Origin: Thermoplasmata archaeon
GTDB taxonomy: Archaea; Thermoplasmatota; JAKEGO01
Assembly: GCA_022615805.1 (NCBI GenBank)
Contig: JAKEGO010000150.1
Coordinates: 1-5,760, forward strand
Direction of reading: 5' to 3'
DNA: 5,760 bases
Shown here: positions 1 to 4,291 of the stretch, piece after piece
Numbering within the stretch: position 1 is the first letter of the stretch
Layout: each line of letters begins with the position of its first letter
The notes under the pieces: generated by a model
What the model saw: the letters and a program-made list of their open reading frames with translations, nothing else
The model's database searches: none
Told to the model about the DNA's origin: nothing
Made by a program: the position numbers and the translations under genes

Positions 1-544
1 AGATGAGGAACCACATGATGACCAGGGCGACGAGCACGATGACCTGGAAGCCGCCGATCTCGCCCGGGCCGGCGCTTATGTCGAGGAAATCGTGGAAGAA
101 GAACGCCTCGATGTCCGAGTGGCCGCCGCCCCAGGAGCCGTTGAACGCGAAGACCATGTAGACGAGGCACCATGCCATTATGACCGTGTAGTAGCACACG
201 ATGACGAACCCTATCAGGATCGAGAGCCATCCGACCCACGCGAACCGGCGGTCGATGCTGCCGAACGCCTTCGGGGCGCCGGAGATGAAGCGGTACCCGA
301 GGCCGAACTCGAGGGCCATGAGGGGGATGCCCGTGGTGATGAGGGCGATGAGGTACGGGATGAGGAAGGCGCCTCCCCCGTTGTCGTAAGCGATGTACGG
401 GAACCGCCACACGTTGCCCAGCCCGATGGCCGAGCCCATGGCGGCGAGGATGAACGGCAGGCGCCCCTGCCAGTGGTCCCTGTCGTCGCCTTCCGCATCC
501 CCTGAGGCCGCGGTAACCTCCACTACCTCGGGCTGGCCCTCCAT
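1..544 (-). CDS. Sodium:neurotransmitter symporter family (SNF/NSS, LeuT-like) transporter, N-terminal part
   Basis: Reading down from the ATG at 544-542 gives 181 codons with no stop before the window edge, so the C-terminal part lies outside. Residues 1-27 are an acidic cytoplasmic tail. Residues 30-50 hold the NSS TM1 signature (GSAIGLGNVWRFPY, 37-50), whose unwound middle forms the substrate and Na+ sites in LeuT. It is followed by NGGGAFLIPYL (55-65) and a second hydrophobic segment (60-80, ending GIPLMALEFGLG). TM3-like (about 101-130, with the paired Tyr 118-119) and TM4-like (about 167-181) segments follow. Members of this family take up amino acids or related solutes with Na+; the substrate cannot be told from this part. 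Complete family members run to roughly 450-520 residues, so about a third is present. No other in-frame start fits better: a TATA box lies about 26 nt before the ATG, suggesting a leaderless mRNA. The gene follows the permease gene at 800 but has its own promoter. Confidence 0.93.
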   Translation of the reverse strand, partial: MEGQPEVVEVTAASGDAEGDDRDHWQGRLPFILAAMGSAIGLGNVWRFPYIAYDNGGGAFLIPYLIALITTGIPLMALEFGLGYRFISGAPKAFGSIDRRFAWVGWLSILIGFVIVCYYTVIMAWCLVYMVFAFNGSWGGGHSDIEAFFFHDFLDISAGPGEIGGFQVIVLVALVIMWFLI

Positions 545-567
545 CGCCAACGTAACGGGAAGCGCGG

Positions 568-575
568 TTTAATAG
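568..575 (-). promoter_or_regulatory. TATA box for the SNF transporter gene
   Basis: On the minus strand 575-568 reads CTATTAAA in otherwise GC-rich DNA. Its centre is about 27 nt from the A of the ATG at 544, the usual archaeal TATA-to-start distance, so transcription would begin at or within a base or two of the start codon. No Shine-Dalgarno sequence lies in the short gap, which fits a leaderless transcript. Confidence 0.55.
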
Positions 576-628
576 TTATGCGTCGGCCGCCGTTCGCGCG
601 TTCCGAGGATGACCGCCGTTCGTCGCGT

Positions 629-656
629 CCGGACCGGCCGTCGCGACGGCGTCCGG
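629..656. repeat. Inverted repeat (hairpin) between the permease and SNF transporter genes
   Basis: CCGGAC (629-634) pairs with GTCCGG (651-656). Between them, after a 2-nt bulge, sits a perfect 14-bp palindrome, GCCGTCGCGACGGC (637-650). As RNA this could fold into 6 + 7 bp, although the palindrome would need to open to form a loop. It lies about 150 bases after the permease stop and about 55 bases before the SNF TATA box. There is no T-run after it on the minus strand, so a terminator role is uncertain; a protein-binding site is equally possible. I see nothing else in 577-799. Confidence 0.4.
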
Positions 657-799
657 TGCCCCCCCTCCTTGCATCCTGCGGGAGTGGAGCTCGATCGATG
701 GACACTGGACCTTCGCGTCGATGCCGCCGACCTGATGCCTCGGGGAGAGGGCGGTGCGCGGCCTCGGTCCGATGCCCGGGAGCGCTCGCGGGCGACGGC

Positions 800-2071
800 C
801 TAGAAGTAGAACACGAGGAACGCCAGCCAGAGCATGCTGCTGACGGAGGCGAGCAACGTCGGCGGGACCGAGAACCTGAACCAGTACCGCCAGGTGATGC
901 GCGTCCCCATCCGTTCGGCGAGGCCTAGCAGGACGATGTTCGACGAGGCGGCGATCGGCGTCACGTTGCTGCCGAGGCCCACGCCGAGGGCCAGCGCCCA
1001 CCAGAGGGCGCCCTGTTCCGCGCCGACGGCGATGTGCAGCATCAAGGGGGCCATGATCGCGGTGAACGGTATGTTGTCGATGAGGGCGGACACGATGAGG
1101 GAGAACCAGAAGATGAAGTACACGAGCATCAGCGTGTTCCCGGACGAGACGTCGAGGATCCACTGCGCCGCATCCTCGACGATCCCCACCTCGACGAGCC
1201 CGTCGACGAGGACGAAGAGCGCCGCGAAGAAGAGGAGCGTGGGCCACTCGACCTGCGCCAGCGTCTTGTACGGATCGGACCTCGTGAAGACGAGGGCCAG
1301 GGCTCCGCCGAACAGGGCTGCGACGGCGGGGCTGATGCCGGTGTACGGGTGTACGACGAAGAGGGCGATGACGAGCACGAGGATGAAGATAAGGGCTGCG
1401 AAGGTCCGCCTGTCCGTCACCTCGGCCCAGGGGTCTTCGACCTTGGGAAGGGTCATGGGGCCCTTCGACCATCTCCTGAGCGAGAACCTCAACGTGACGA
1501 CGCAGATGAACATCGCGACGAGGGTCGGGATCGTGAGGTAGAACAGGAAGTCGTTGAAGGTGTAATCCGAGTAAGACGCGATGATGAGGTTCGGCGGGTG
1601 GCCCACCATGGTGCCCATGCCGCCCAGGTTGCTGAAGAGCACCTCCGCGACGAGCACGGGCCTGGGATCGAGGCCGAGGTCGCCCGAGATGGCGATCGTC
1701 AACGGCGCGACTATGAGGATGGTCGTGACGTTGTCGACGATCATCGAGAGGAAGCCCGTGATGAGGCAGAGCTGGAGCATGAGGGTCCACCGGTCGCGGG
1801 CGATGCGTAACGAGAGTTTCGCGACGAGCCTGAAGAACCCGACATCGTTCAGGAGGACCACGATGATCATCATCCCGAGCAGGAGCCCCAGGACGTCCCA
1901 CCTCATGAAGTCGTAGACGTCCTCCTCCTCGAAAAGGTCCAGCACGTGGCCGGCGACGATCATCACCATCGCGCCGATCATGGCGGCCGTCGTCCTGTGG
2001 ATCCACGTGCTCAGTATCAGGAAGTACGTGGCGCAGAATATTGCCAGTATCGTGAAGGTGGCGAGGTCCAT
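800..2071 (-). CDS. ArsB/NhaD-superfamily (ion transporter superfamily) membrane permease
   Basis: The protein is 423 residues with about 11 hydrophobic segments and two similar halves, as expected for inverted-repeat permeases of this superfamily (arsenite efflux ArsB, Na+/H+ antiporter NhaD, melanocyte P protein). Half one has a DN motif, DNVTT (113-117), and a loop, SNLGGMGTMVGHPPNLI (147-163). Half two has DNIPFT (332-337) and GLGSNVTPIAASSNIV (365-380). These paired Asp-Asn and Gly/Asn-rich re-entrant loops are where ions or substrates bind in the family. The cargo (Na+/H+ exchange, arsenite or an organic anion) cannot be settled from motifs alone; no arsR, arsA or arsC gene is nearby, so I favour an ion antiporter or anion permease over dedicated arsenite efflux. 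The ATG at 2071 overlaps the stop of the upstream Usp gene (TGATG), so the two are almost surely co-transcribed and translationally coupled. The protein ends in a hydrophobic helix at the very C-terminus. Confidence 0.92.
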   Translation of the reverse strand: MDLATFTILAIFCATYFLILSTWIHRTTAAMIGAMVMIVAGHVLDLFEEEDVYDFMRWDVLGLLLGMMIIVVLLNDVGFFRLVAKLSLRIARDRWTLMLQLCLITGFLSMIVDNVTTILIVAPLTIAISGDLGLDPRPVLVAEVLFSNLGGMGTMVGHPPNLIIASYSDYTFNDFLFYLTIPTLVAMFICVVTLRFSLRRWSKGPMTLPKVEDPWAEVTDRRTFAALIFILVLVIALFVVHPYTGISPAVAALFGGALALVFTRSDPYKTLAQVEWPTLLFFAALFVLVDGLVEVGIVEDAAQWILDVSSGNTLMLVYFIFWFSLIVSALIDNIPFTAIMAPLMLHIAVGAEQGALWWALALGVGLGSNVTPIAASSNIVLLGLAERMGTRITWRYWFRFSVPPTLLASVSSMLWLAFLVFYF

Positions 2072-2889
2072 CAGTTCACCAGCAGGACGGGCCGTTCGGA
2101 CAGGGCGACGATCTCCCTCGACGTCAGGCAGAGGTGGTCGCGCCGGAGGAACGATCTAATGCCCTTCCCCATGACGATGATGTCGTGGTCGCCGATCGCC
2201 TTGAGGATGATGCCAGAGGGGTCGCCCTTGACGATCTCGGTGCGCATGACCGAAGACACGCCGTGCTTCCGAGCGTCCCCCTCCGCCTCGGAGAGGAGTA
2301 CCTTCCCCGCAGCAGGGTCGTCGCCCACGTAGAGCTTGGTGAGCCTTGCGTCGAAATGCTTCGCGAGGGCGAGGGCGAGGCGCCCCGAGGGGACGGAATC
2401 GGTCCCGCCGTCGGTCGGATTGAGTATCTTACCTATCGTGGGCTCGGGGTCCCCTTTGACGATCAGCACTGGACAGAGGGCACGGCTGGCGAGCACGTCG
2501 CCGACCTTCCCGAGCCTCGGGGACGGCAGCGTCTGCTCGAATTTCCTCCTCAGGACGATGAGGTCGATCCCGTTCGAGGATATGTACCGCAAGACCCTCG
2601 TGGCCGGGTCCCCGGACAAGAGCGAGACCTTCGGCTCGATGCCCGCCTTCCTTAATATCGCGCTGCACTCGTCGAGTCCCTTTCTCATCTGGTCCTCGAG
2701 TATCCTCAGGAGCATCGTCGAGGGCATGATGTCCCCCCTCGCGGTGTTGAGGCAACCCACCAGATGGAAGTCGGCGCTGCGGAACAACTTGGAAACGTAC
2801 GCGGCGGCCTGCAGGGCACCGGGCGAGCCGTCCACGGTGACCAGTATCTTCCTGAACGGCATTGAGGGATCCCAGTCGGTGCGATGCAT
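2071..2889 (-). CDS. Tandem-domain universal stress protein (UspA family)
   Basis: This is a 272-residue cytoplasmic protein with two Usp (adenine-nucleotide alpha-hydrolase-like) domains. Domain 1 covers about residues 12-145: strand FRKILVTVDGS (12-22) with the usual Asp at 20, later GIDLIVLRR (107-115) and ALCPVLIVK (137-145). Domain 2 covers about 151-272: IGKILNPTDGG (152-162), HDIIVMGKG (225-233) and the ending ERPVLLVN. The ATP-binding G-2x-G-9x-G-S/T motif is not intact in either half: domain 1 has RRKFEQTLPSPRLGKVGD and domain 2 has GKGIRSFLRRDHLCLTS. Stable ATP binding is therefore doubtful and a regulatory or ligand-sensing role is more likely. It is the first gene of an operon with the permease and overlaps it by one base. 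Usp domains are often fused to or encoded beside transporters, so it may modulate the permease (inference). I chose ATG 2889 because a TATA box lies about 26 nt ahead; ATG 2862 (Met10, next to the first strand) is a possible alternative, without a Shine-Dalgarno sequence. Confidence 0.93.
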   Translation of the reverse strand: MHRTDWDPSMPFRKILVTVDGSPGALQAAAYVSKLFRSADFHLVGCLNTARGDIMPSTMLLRILEDQMRKGLDECSAILRKAGIEPKVSLLSGDPATRVLRYISSNGIDLIVLRRKFEQTLPSPRLGKVGDVLASRALCPVLIVKGDPEPTIGKILNPTDGGTDSVPSGRLALALAKHFDARLTKLYVGDDPAAGKVLLSEAEGDARKHGVSSVMRTEIVKGDPSGIILKAIGDHDIIVMGKGIRSFLRRDHLCLTSREIVALSERPVLLVN

Positions 2890-2910
2890 GCTGAACCATC
2901 CTCGAAGATG

Positions 2911-2917
2911 TATTTAG
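2911..2917 (-). promoter_or_regulatory. TATA box for the Usp-permease operon
   Basis: The minus strand reads CTAAATA from 2917 to 2911. Its centre is 25-26 nt from the ATG at 2889, predicting a leaderless mRNA. When repeat copy A (2932-3027) is aligned with copy B (4197-4291), this box falls exactly opposite the TATA-like sequence of the SSB gene at 4176-4182. Confidence 0.6.
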
Positions 2918-2931
2918 CGATTTGCCATTCG

Positions 2932-3027
2932 CTGCTGTGTTGCATACTTCGGCCATCGGACCACCGTTCATGATGAGGATCGAGCCAGTAATGATCGGCT
3001 GATCGATGATATCACACGGATCGCCGG
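2932..3027 (-). repeat. Dispersed ~95-bp repeat, copy A, upstream of the Usp operon promoter
   Basis: This copy matches 4197-4291 in the same orientation. The core is strongest: 2969-2988 is identical to 4234-4253, then one T/C difference, then 2990-3003 is identical to 4255-4268. A further 13 bases (3015-3027 and 4279-4291) are also identical. The part nearest the promoter is more diverged. The core contains a possible stem, GATC-g-AGCC with GGCT-GATC (2979-2987 and 2997-3004). It lies about 15 bases beyond the TATA box. No coding potential is apparent. An upstream regulatory element or a duplicated intergenic sequence are the likeliest readings. Confidence 0.8.
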
Positions 3028-3110
3028 GTCAGATGTCATCGTATTGTGCAACAGAGCTGCATGAGAATGGACTATTGATCATATGGCAAGTCGACGATCG
3101 AGCTGGAGAA

Positions 3111-3163
3111 GGCGAATTCGCCCCGCAATCTGGGAAAAAATGATCATTTCCGGCCTCCCAGAT
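3111..3163. repeat. Palindrome-rich intergenic stretch
   Basis: Three symmetric elements occur in a row: a perfect 12-bp palindrome, GGCGAATTCGCC (3111-3122); an 8-bp inverted repeat, ATCTGGGA (3128-3135) with TCCCAGAT (3156-3163); and inside its loop a perfect 12-bp palindrome, AAATGATCATTT (3138-3149). The interval 3028-3224 has no gene. Its role is unknown; protein-binding sites or the remains of an inserted element are both possible. Confidence 0.45.
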
Positions 3164-3166
3164 CAT

Positions 3167-3200
3167 TGATCGGGGTTCTACCATCCCTTGTGCCCCCACC
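3167..3200 (+). pseudogene. Degraded tRNA-Trp 3'-end fragment, inverted relative to the intact gene
   Basis: The plus strand here aligns with the last ~31 nt of the tRNA-Trp gene, which lies on the opposite strand about 60 bases away. TGATC before the T arm, GGGTTC of the T stem and loop, ATCCC of the T stem and the 11-nt end GTGCCCCCACC are all shared. Two bases are inserted in the T loop and one before the acceptor strand. Similarity stops just after the tRNA 3' end and no 5' half is visible. The altered T loop makes a working tRNA impossible. Confidence 0.6.
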
Positions 3201-3224
3201 GCCTCTCTGGATGAGACATCGATG

Positions 3225-3258
3225 AAAAGGGCACTCCCGGCTCTCGTGGCCGGGAGTG
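3225..3258 (-). terminator. Terminator-like hairpin after tRNA-Trp
   Basis: CACTCCCGGC (3232-3241) and GCCGGGAGTG (3249-3258) form a perfect 10-bp stem with a 7-nt loop. On the minus strand it starts 4 nt after the tRNA discriminator base and is followed by CCC and then TTTT (3228-3225). The arrangement fits an end of transcription for the eL41/tRNA-Trp unit; the stem may also mark the 3' trailer for processing. Confidence 0.55.
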
Positions 3259-3262
3259 GAGG

Positions 3263-3426
3263 TGGGGGCACTGGGATTCGAACCCAGATCAGCGGGTTTC
3301 GCCTTTCGGCAACGGTAACGGGGTCGTTGCTCCAGTTATTCATCACGGATCAGCAAACCCGTTGCAACTCACTCCCCGTTGCGGGTAACTGGAGCCCGCG
3401 AGGATGCCAGGTTACCCCATACCCCC
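3263..3426 (-). tRNA. trnW: tRNA-Trp (anticodon CCA) with a 91-nt intron
   Basis: Exon 1 is 3426-3389 and exon 2 is 3297-3263, making a 73-nt mature tRNA. The acceptor stem GGGGGTA (3426-3420) pairs with TGCCCCC (3270-3264), including one T-G pair; the discriminator is A (3263). The D arm is 3417-3401 with G18G19. The anticodon stem GCGGG (3399-3395) pairs fully with CCCGC (3296-3292), and the loop reads C-T-CCA-G before the intron. The T arm is CTGGG-TTCGAAT-CCCAG (3287-3271). Trp is assigned from CCA at 34-36, a G1-C72 pair and A73. The intron sits at the canonical 37/38 site, the commonest place in archaea and typical of tRNA-Trp. I could not draw a clean bulge-helix-bulge, so the splice points could shift by a base or two. 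A complete CCA is not encoded (ACC then T). No TATA box lies in the 42 bases between this gene and eL41, so it is probably processed out of a shared transcript. Confidence 0.93.
3298..3388 (-). ncRNA. tRNA-Trp intron carrying a box C/D-type methylation guide RNA
   Basis: The intron contains a canonical box C-type sequence, GTGATGA (3346-3340), three bases after a canonical box D-type CTGA (3353-3350). Just 3' of GTGATGA, TAACTGGAGC (3338-3329) is perfectly complementary to the exon 1/intron junction, G31 to the third intron base. The fifth base before the weak box ACGA (3327-3324) pairs with C34. Just 5' of CTGA, CGGGTTT (3361-3355) pairs with 7 bases across the intron/exon 2 junction; the fifth base before CTGA pairs with C39. 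Positions 34 and 39 are the two 2'-O-methylation sites directed by the tRNA-Trp intron in Haloferax volcanii, as I recall the literature. The fourth box is weak (possibly AGTGAGT, 3373-3367), so the set may be complete only in a circularised intron. A GAAA-capped hairpin lies at 3312-3299. Confidence 0.72.
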
Positions 3427-3468
3427 GTGGGTGCCGTTCGCTCGCGTGAGAACGATGATGCGCGTGGC

Positions 3469-3576
3469 TCAGGACTTGCGCTGCCTCAGCGCCTTCTGGC
3501 GCCGCCTCATGCGCTTCTTCCTCCATTTCCAGCGCATGTTGCCGCGCTTCTTCCAGGCCCTCGAACCACGCTTCAT
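3469..3576 (-). CDS. rpl41e: Ribosomal protein eL41 (L41e), 35 residues
   Basis: ATG 3576-3574 to TGA 3471-3469 encodes 35 residues, about half of them Arg or Lys. Residues 14-26, MRWKWRKKRMRRR, closely match the start of eukaryotic eL41 (MRAKWRKKRMRRL), and the chain ends QRKS. The extra N-terminal 13 residues (MKRGSRAWKKRGN) are equally basic. eL41 is a single helix at the bridge between the ribosomal subunits and is one of the smallest known proteins, so gene finders often miss it. The start is supported by GGAG (3588-3585) 8 nt before the ATG and a strong TATA box at 3628-3621 that predicts a leader of about 22 nt. A longer open frame from GTG 3583 overlaps it in another frame, but its product has no recognisable features. 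The tRNA-Trp gene begins 42 bases after the stop, with no promoter between. Confidence 0.9.
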   Translation of the reverse strand: MKRGSRAWKKRGNMRWKWRKKRMRRRQKALRQRKS

Positions 3577-3584
3577 TGTTCACA

Positions 3585-3588
3585 CTCC
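3585..3588 (-). promoter_or_regulatory. Ribosome binding site for eL41
   Basis: GGAG lies 8 nt before the ATG at 3576. It decides the short eL41 frame over the overlapping longer frame from GTG 3583, for which the same site would be too close. Confidence 0.6.
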
Positions 3589-3620
3589 GATGACAGCAAA
3601 GGGTGACAGATGGGTCCTCG

Positions 3621-3628
3621 TATTTAAA
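3621..3628 (-). promoter_or_regulatory. Strong TATA box for the eL41/tRNA-Trp transcript
   Basis: The minus strand reads TTTAAATA (3628-3621), the archaeal consensus, preceded by further T and A bases in a GC-rich setting. The predicted start is near 3598, giving a short leader that contains GGAG. This is the best promoter in the window, fitting highly expressed products. Confidence 0.8.
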
Positions 3629-3636
3629 ATGTGAGT

Positions 3637-3672
3637 GTGCCCCGTCCGGGTCCCGGGGCCCTGCCGGGGCAC
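3637..3672 (-). terminator. GC-rich hairpin downstream of the SSB gene (second of two)
   Basis: GTGCCCCG (3637-3644) pairs with CGGGGCAC (3665-3672). On the minus strand it is followed, after 7 bases, by TTTT (3629-3626) at the edge of the eL41 TATA box. It could end SSB transcription just before the eL41 promoter. The evidence is structural only. Confidence 0.35.
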
Positions 3673-3677
3673 GTCTG

Positions 3678-3702
3678 GCGCCGCTCCATCGCGGAGCGGT
3701 GC
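3678..3702 (-). terminator. Hairpin 11 bases after the SSB stop codon
   Basis: GCGCCGCTCC (3678-3687) and GGAGCGGTGC (3693-3702) form a 10-bp stem with one G-U-type pair and a 5-nt loop. There is no T-run directly after it, so it may be an mRNA 3'-end stabiliser rather than a true terminator. Confidence 0.4.
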
Positions 3703-3713
3703 ACTTCTCGCGC

Positions 3714-4130
3714 TCAGTACTTACCCTGCCATGACGAGGGGTACCGGTTGTACCGGGGGTTCCTTCGGGGCTGGTCGAACTCCTGGGTGCTCAGGTTGGT
3801 GCCGGTGTTGGGCTCGATCGCATCCTCGACCTTCGTCATCGTTCCGTACTTCCCGATGTTCAGCCTCATGTGCCCCCTCACAAGGGATATGTAGCCGTTC
3901 TCCACCTGGAGGGTGTCGCCGACCGCGACCTGGCCCGCCTGCTCGTCCCAGAGGGACATCAGTATGCTGGCGGAACCGTCCGCGACCAGGGCCTCGGTGA
4001 CGGTCCTGGTCGGGCCGAACCGCGAGGGGATCTCCTTCGCTTCGGACTTCTCCATTACCTTCACGAGCACGAACACCCGCTTCGATTCGGGCGTGAGCTC
4101 CTGAACGCTTATACGCTGTGTCGTCTCCAT
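3714..4130 (-). CDS. ssb: Single-OB-fold ssDNA-binding protein (Sulfolobus SSB/RPA-like)
   Basis: The product is 138 residues. Residues 8-103 form one OB fold that follows Sulfolobus solfataricus SSB closely: VFVLVKVMEKSEAKEI (19-34), TVTEALVADGSASILMSLWDEQAG (43-66), GDTLQVENGY (71-80) and GHMRLNIGKYG (86-96). Trp61 matches the DNA-stacking Trp56 of that protein (recalled from memory); the position of its Trp75 is Tyr80 here, and that of Phe79 falls near Leu83-Val84. A flexible tail (104-138) is rich in Pro, Arg, Asn and Tyr and ends SSWQGKY, where Sulfolobus SSB has a Gly/Arg-rich and acidic tail. It would coat single-stranded DNA during replication and repair. The ATG at 4130 is preferred over an upstream start at 4256: GGAG (4142-4139) is 8 nt upstream and a TATA-like box lies at 4181-4176, whereas the longer frame would run through promoter and repeat DNA. 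The gene stands alone, with repeat copy B upstream and two hairpins downstream. Confidence 0.9.
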   Translation of the reverse strand: METTQRISVQELTPESKRVFVLVKVMEKSEAKEIPSRFGPTRTVTEALVADGSASILMSLWDEQAGQVAVGDTLQVENGYISLVRGHMRLNIGKYGTMTKVEDAIEPNTGTNLSTQEFDQPRRNPRYNRYPSSWQGKY

Positions 4131-4138
4131 GCTATAGG

Positions 4139-4142
4139 CTCC
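4139..4142 (-). promoter_or_regulatory. Ribosome binding site that decides the SSB start
   Basis: GGAG lies 8 nt before ATG 4130, the same motif and spacing as in front of eL41. It supports the short start, where similarity to Sulfolobus SSB begins. Confidence 0.6.
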
Positions 4143-4175
4143 TACGCTTGTTGGGCTTTCAAAGGGAGGGGGGGG

Positions 4176-4181
4176 TATAAC
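4176..4181 (-). promoter_or_regulatory. TATA-like box for the SSB gene
   Basis: The minus strand reads GTTATA (4181-4176), giving a predicted start near 4152 and a leader of about 22 nt, similar to eL41. It aligns with the TATA box of the Usp operon when the two upstream repeats are superimposed. It is weaker than the other boxes and is followed by a C-rich run. Confidence 0.5.
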
Positions 4182-4196
4182 AACCTTTCCTCCGTA

Positions 4197-4291
4197 CTGC
4201 CGTGTTGCGTGATCTGGCCATCGGGTCACGGTCCATGATGAGGATCGAGCCAGCAATGATCGGCTGATGATGTCATTTCACGGATCGCCGG
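4197..4291 (-). repeat. Dispersed ~95-bp repeat, copy B, upstream of the SSB promoter
   Basis: Same orientation as copy A (2932-3027). It shares with it an identical 20-base block (4234-4253), an identical 14-base block (4255-4268) and a 13-base block (4279-4291). The two copies differ by a few bases of insertion or deletion around 4269-4278. The promoter-proximal end carries CTGC-n-GTGTTGC in both copies. Confidence 0.8.

Noticed and set aside
1034..1810. Plus-strand 258-codon open frame, Asp/Glu/Arg-rich
   Set aside because: It is antisense to the permease; its composition is the complement of hydrophobic codons and it has no start signals or recognisable domain.
576..2006. Long minus-strand open frame (476 codons) in a different frame from the permease
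   Set aside because: It overlaps the permease in another frame; its product is His/Arg/Pro-rich with no domain, typical of a shadow in GC-rich DNA. The permease frame has clear family motifs.
2969..3003. Possible stand-alone box C/D RNA in the repeat (ATGATGA then CTGA)
   Set aside because: The inner D' and C' boxes and guide lengths do not fit: a C'-like ATGATCG would directly abut CTGA, leaving no guide. Kept as an unexplained repeat instead.
3190..3271. Second functional tRNA gene on the plus strand ending at 3200
   Set aside because: There is no 5' acceptor strand, D arm or anticodon arm upstream, and the T loop is enlarged. It is a fragment only.
3350..3583. 77-codon minus-strand frame starting at GTG 3583
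   Set aside because: It overlaps eL41 in another frame and runs into the tRNA-Trp gene. The eL41 frame has a recognisable product and a properly spaced ribosome binding site.
4131..4256. N-terminal extension of the SSB to an ATG at 4256
   Set aside because: The extra 42 residues would be encoded by the promoter, a G/C run and repeat copy B. The GGAG site and family similarity both place the start at 4130.
2932..4291. CRISPR array or transposon ends
   Set aside because: There are only two repeat copies, over 1.2 kb apart, in direct orientation, without regularly spaced spacers, a transposase or target-site duplications.
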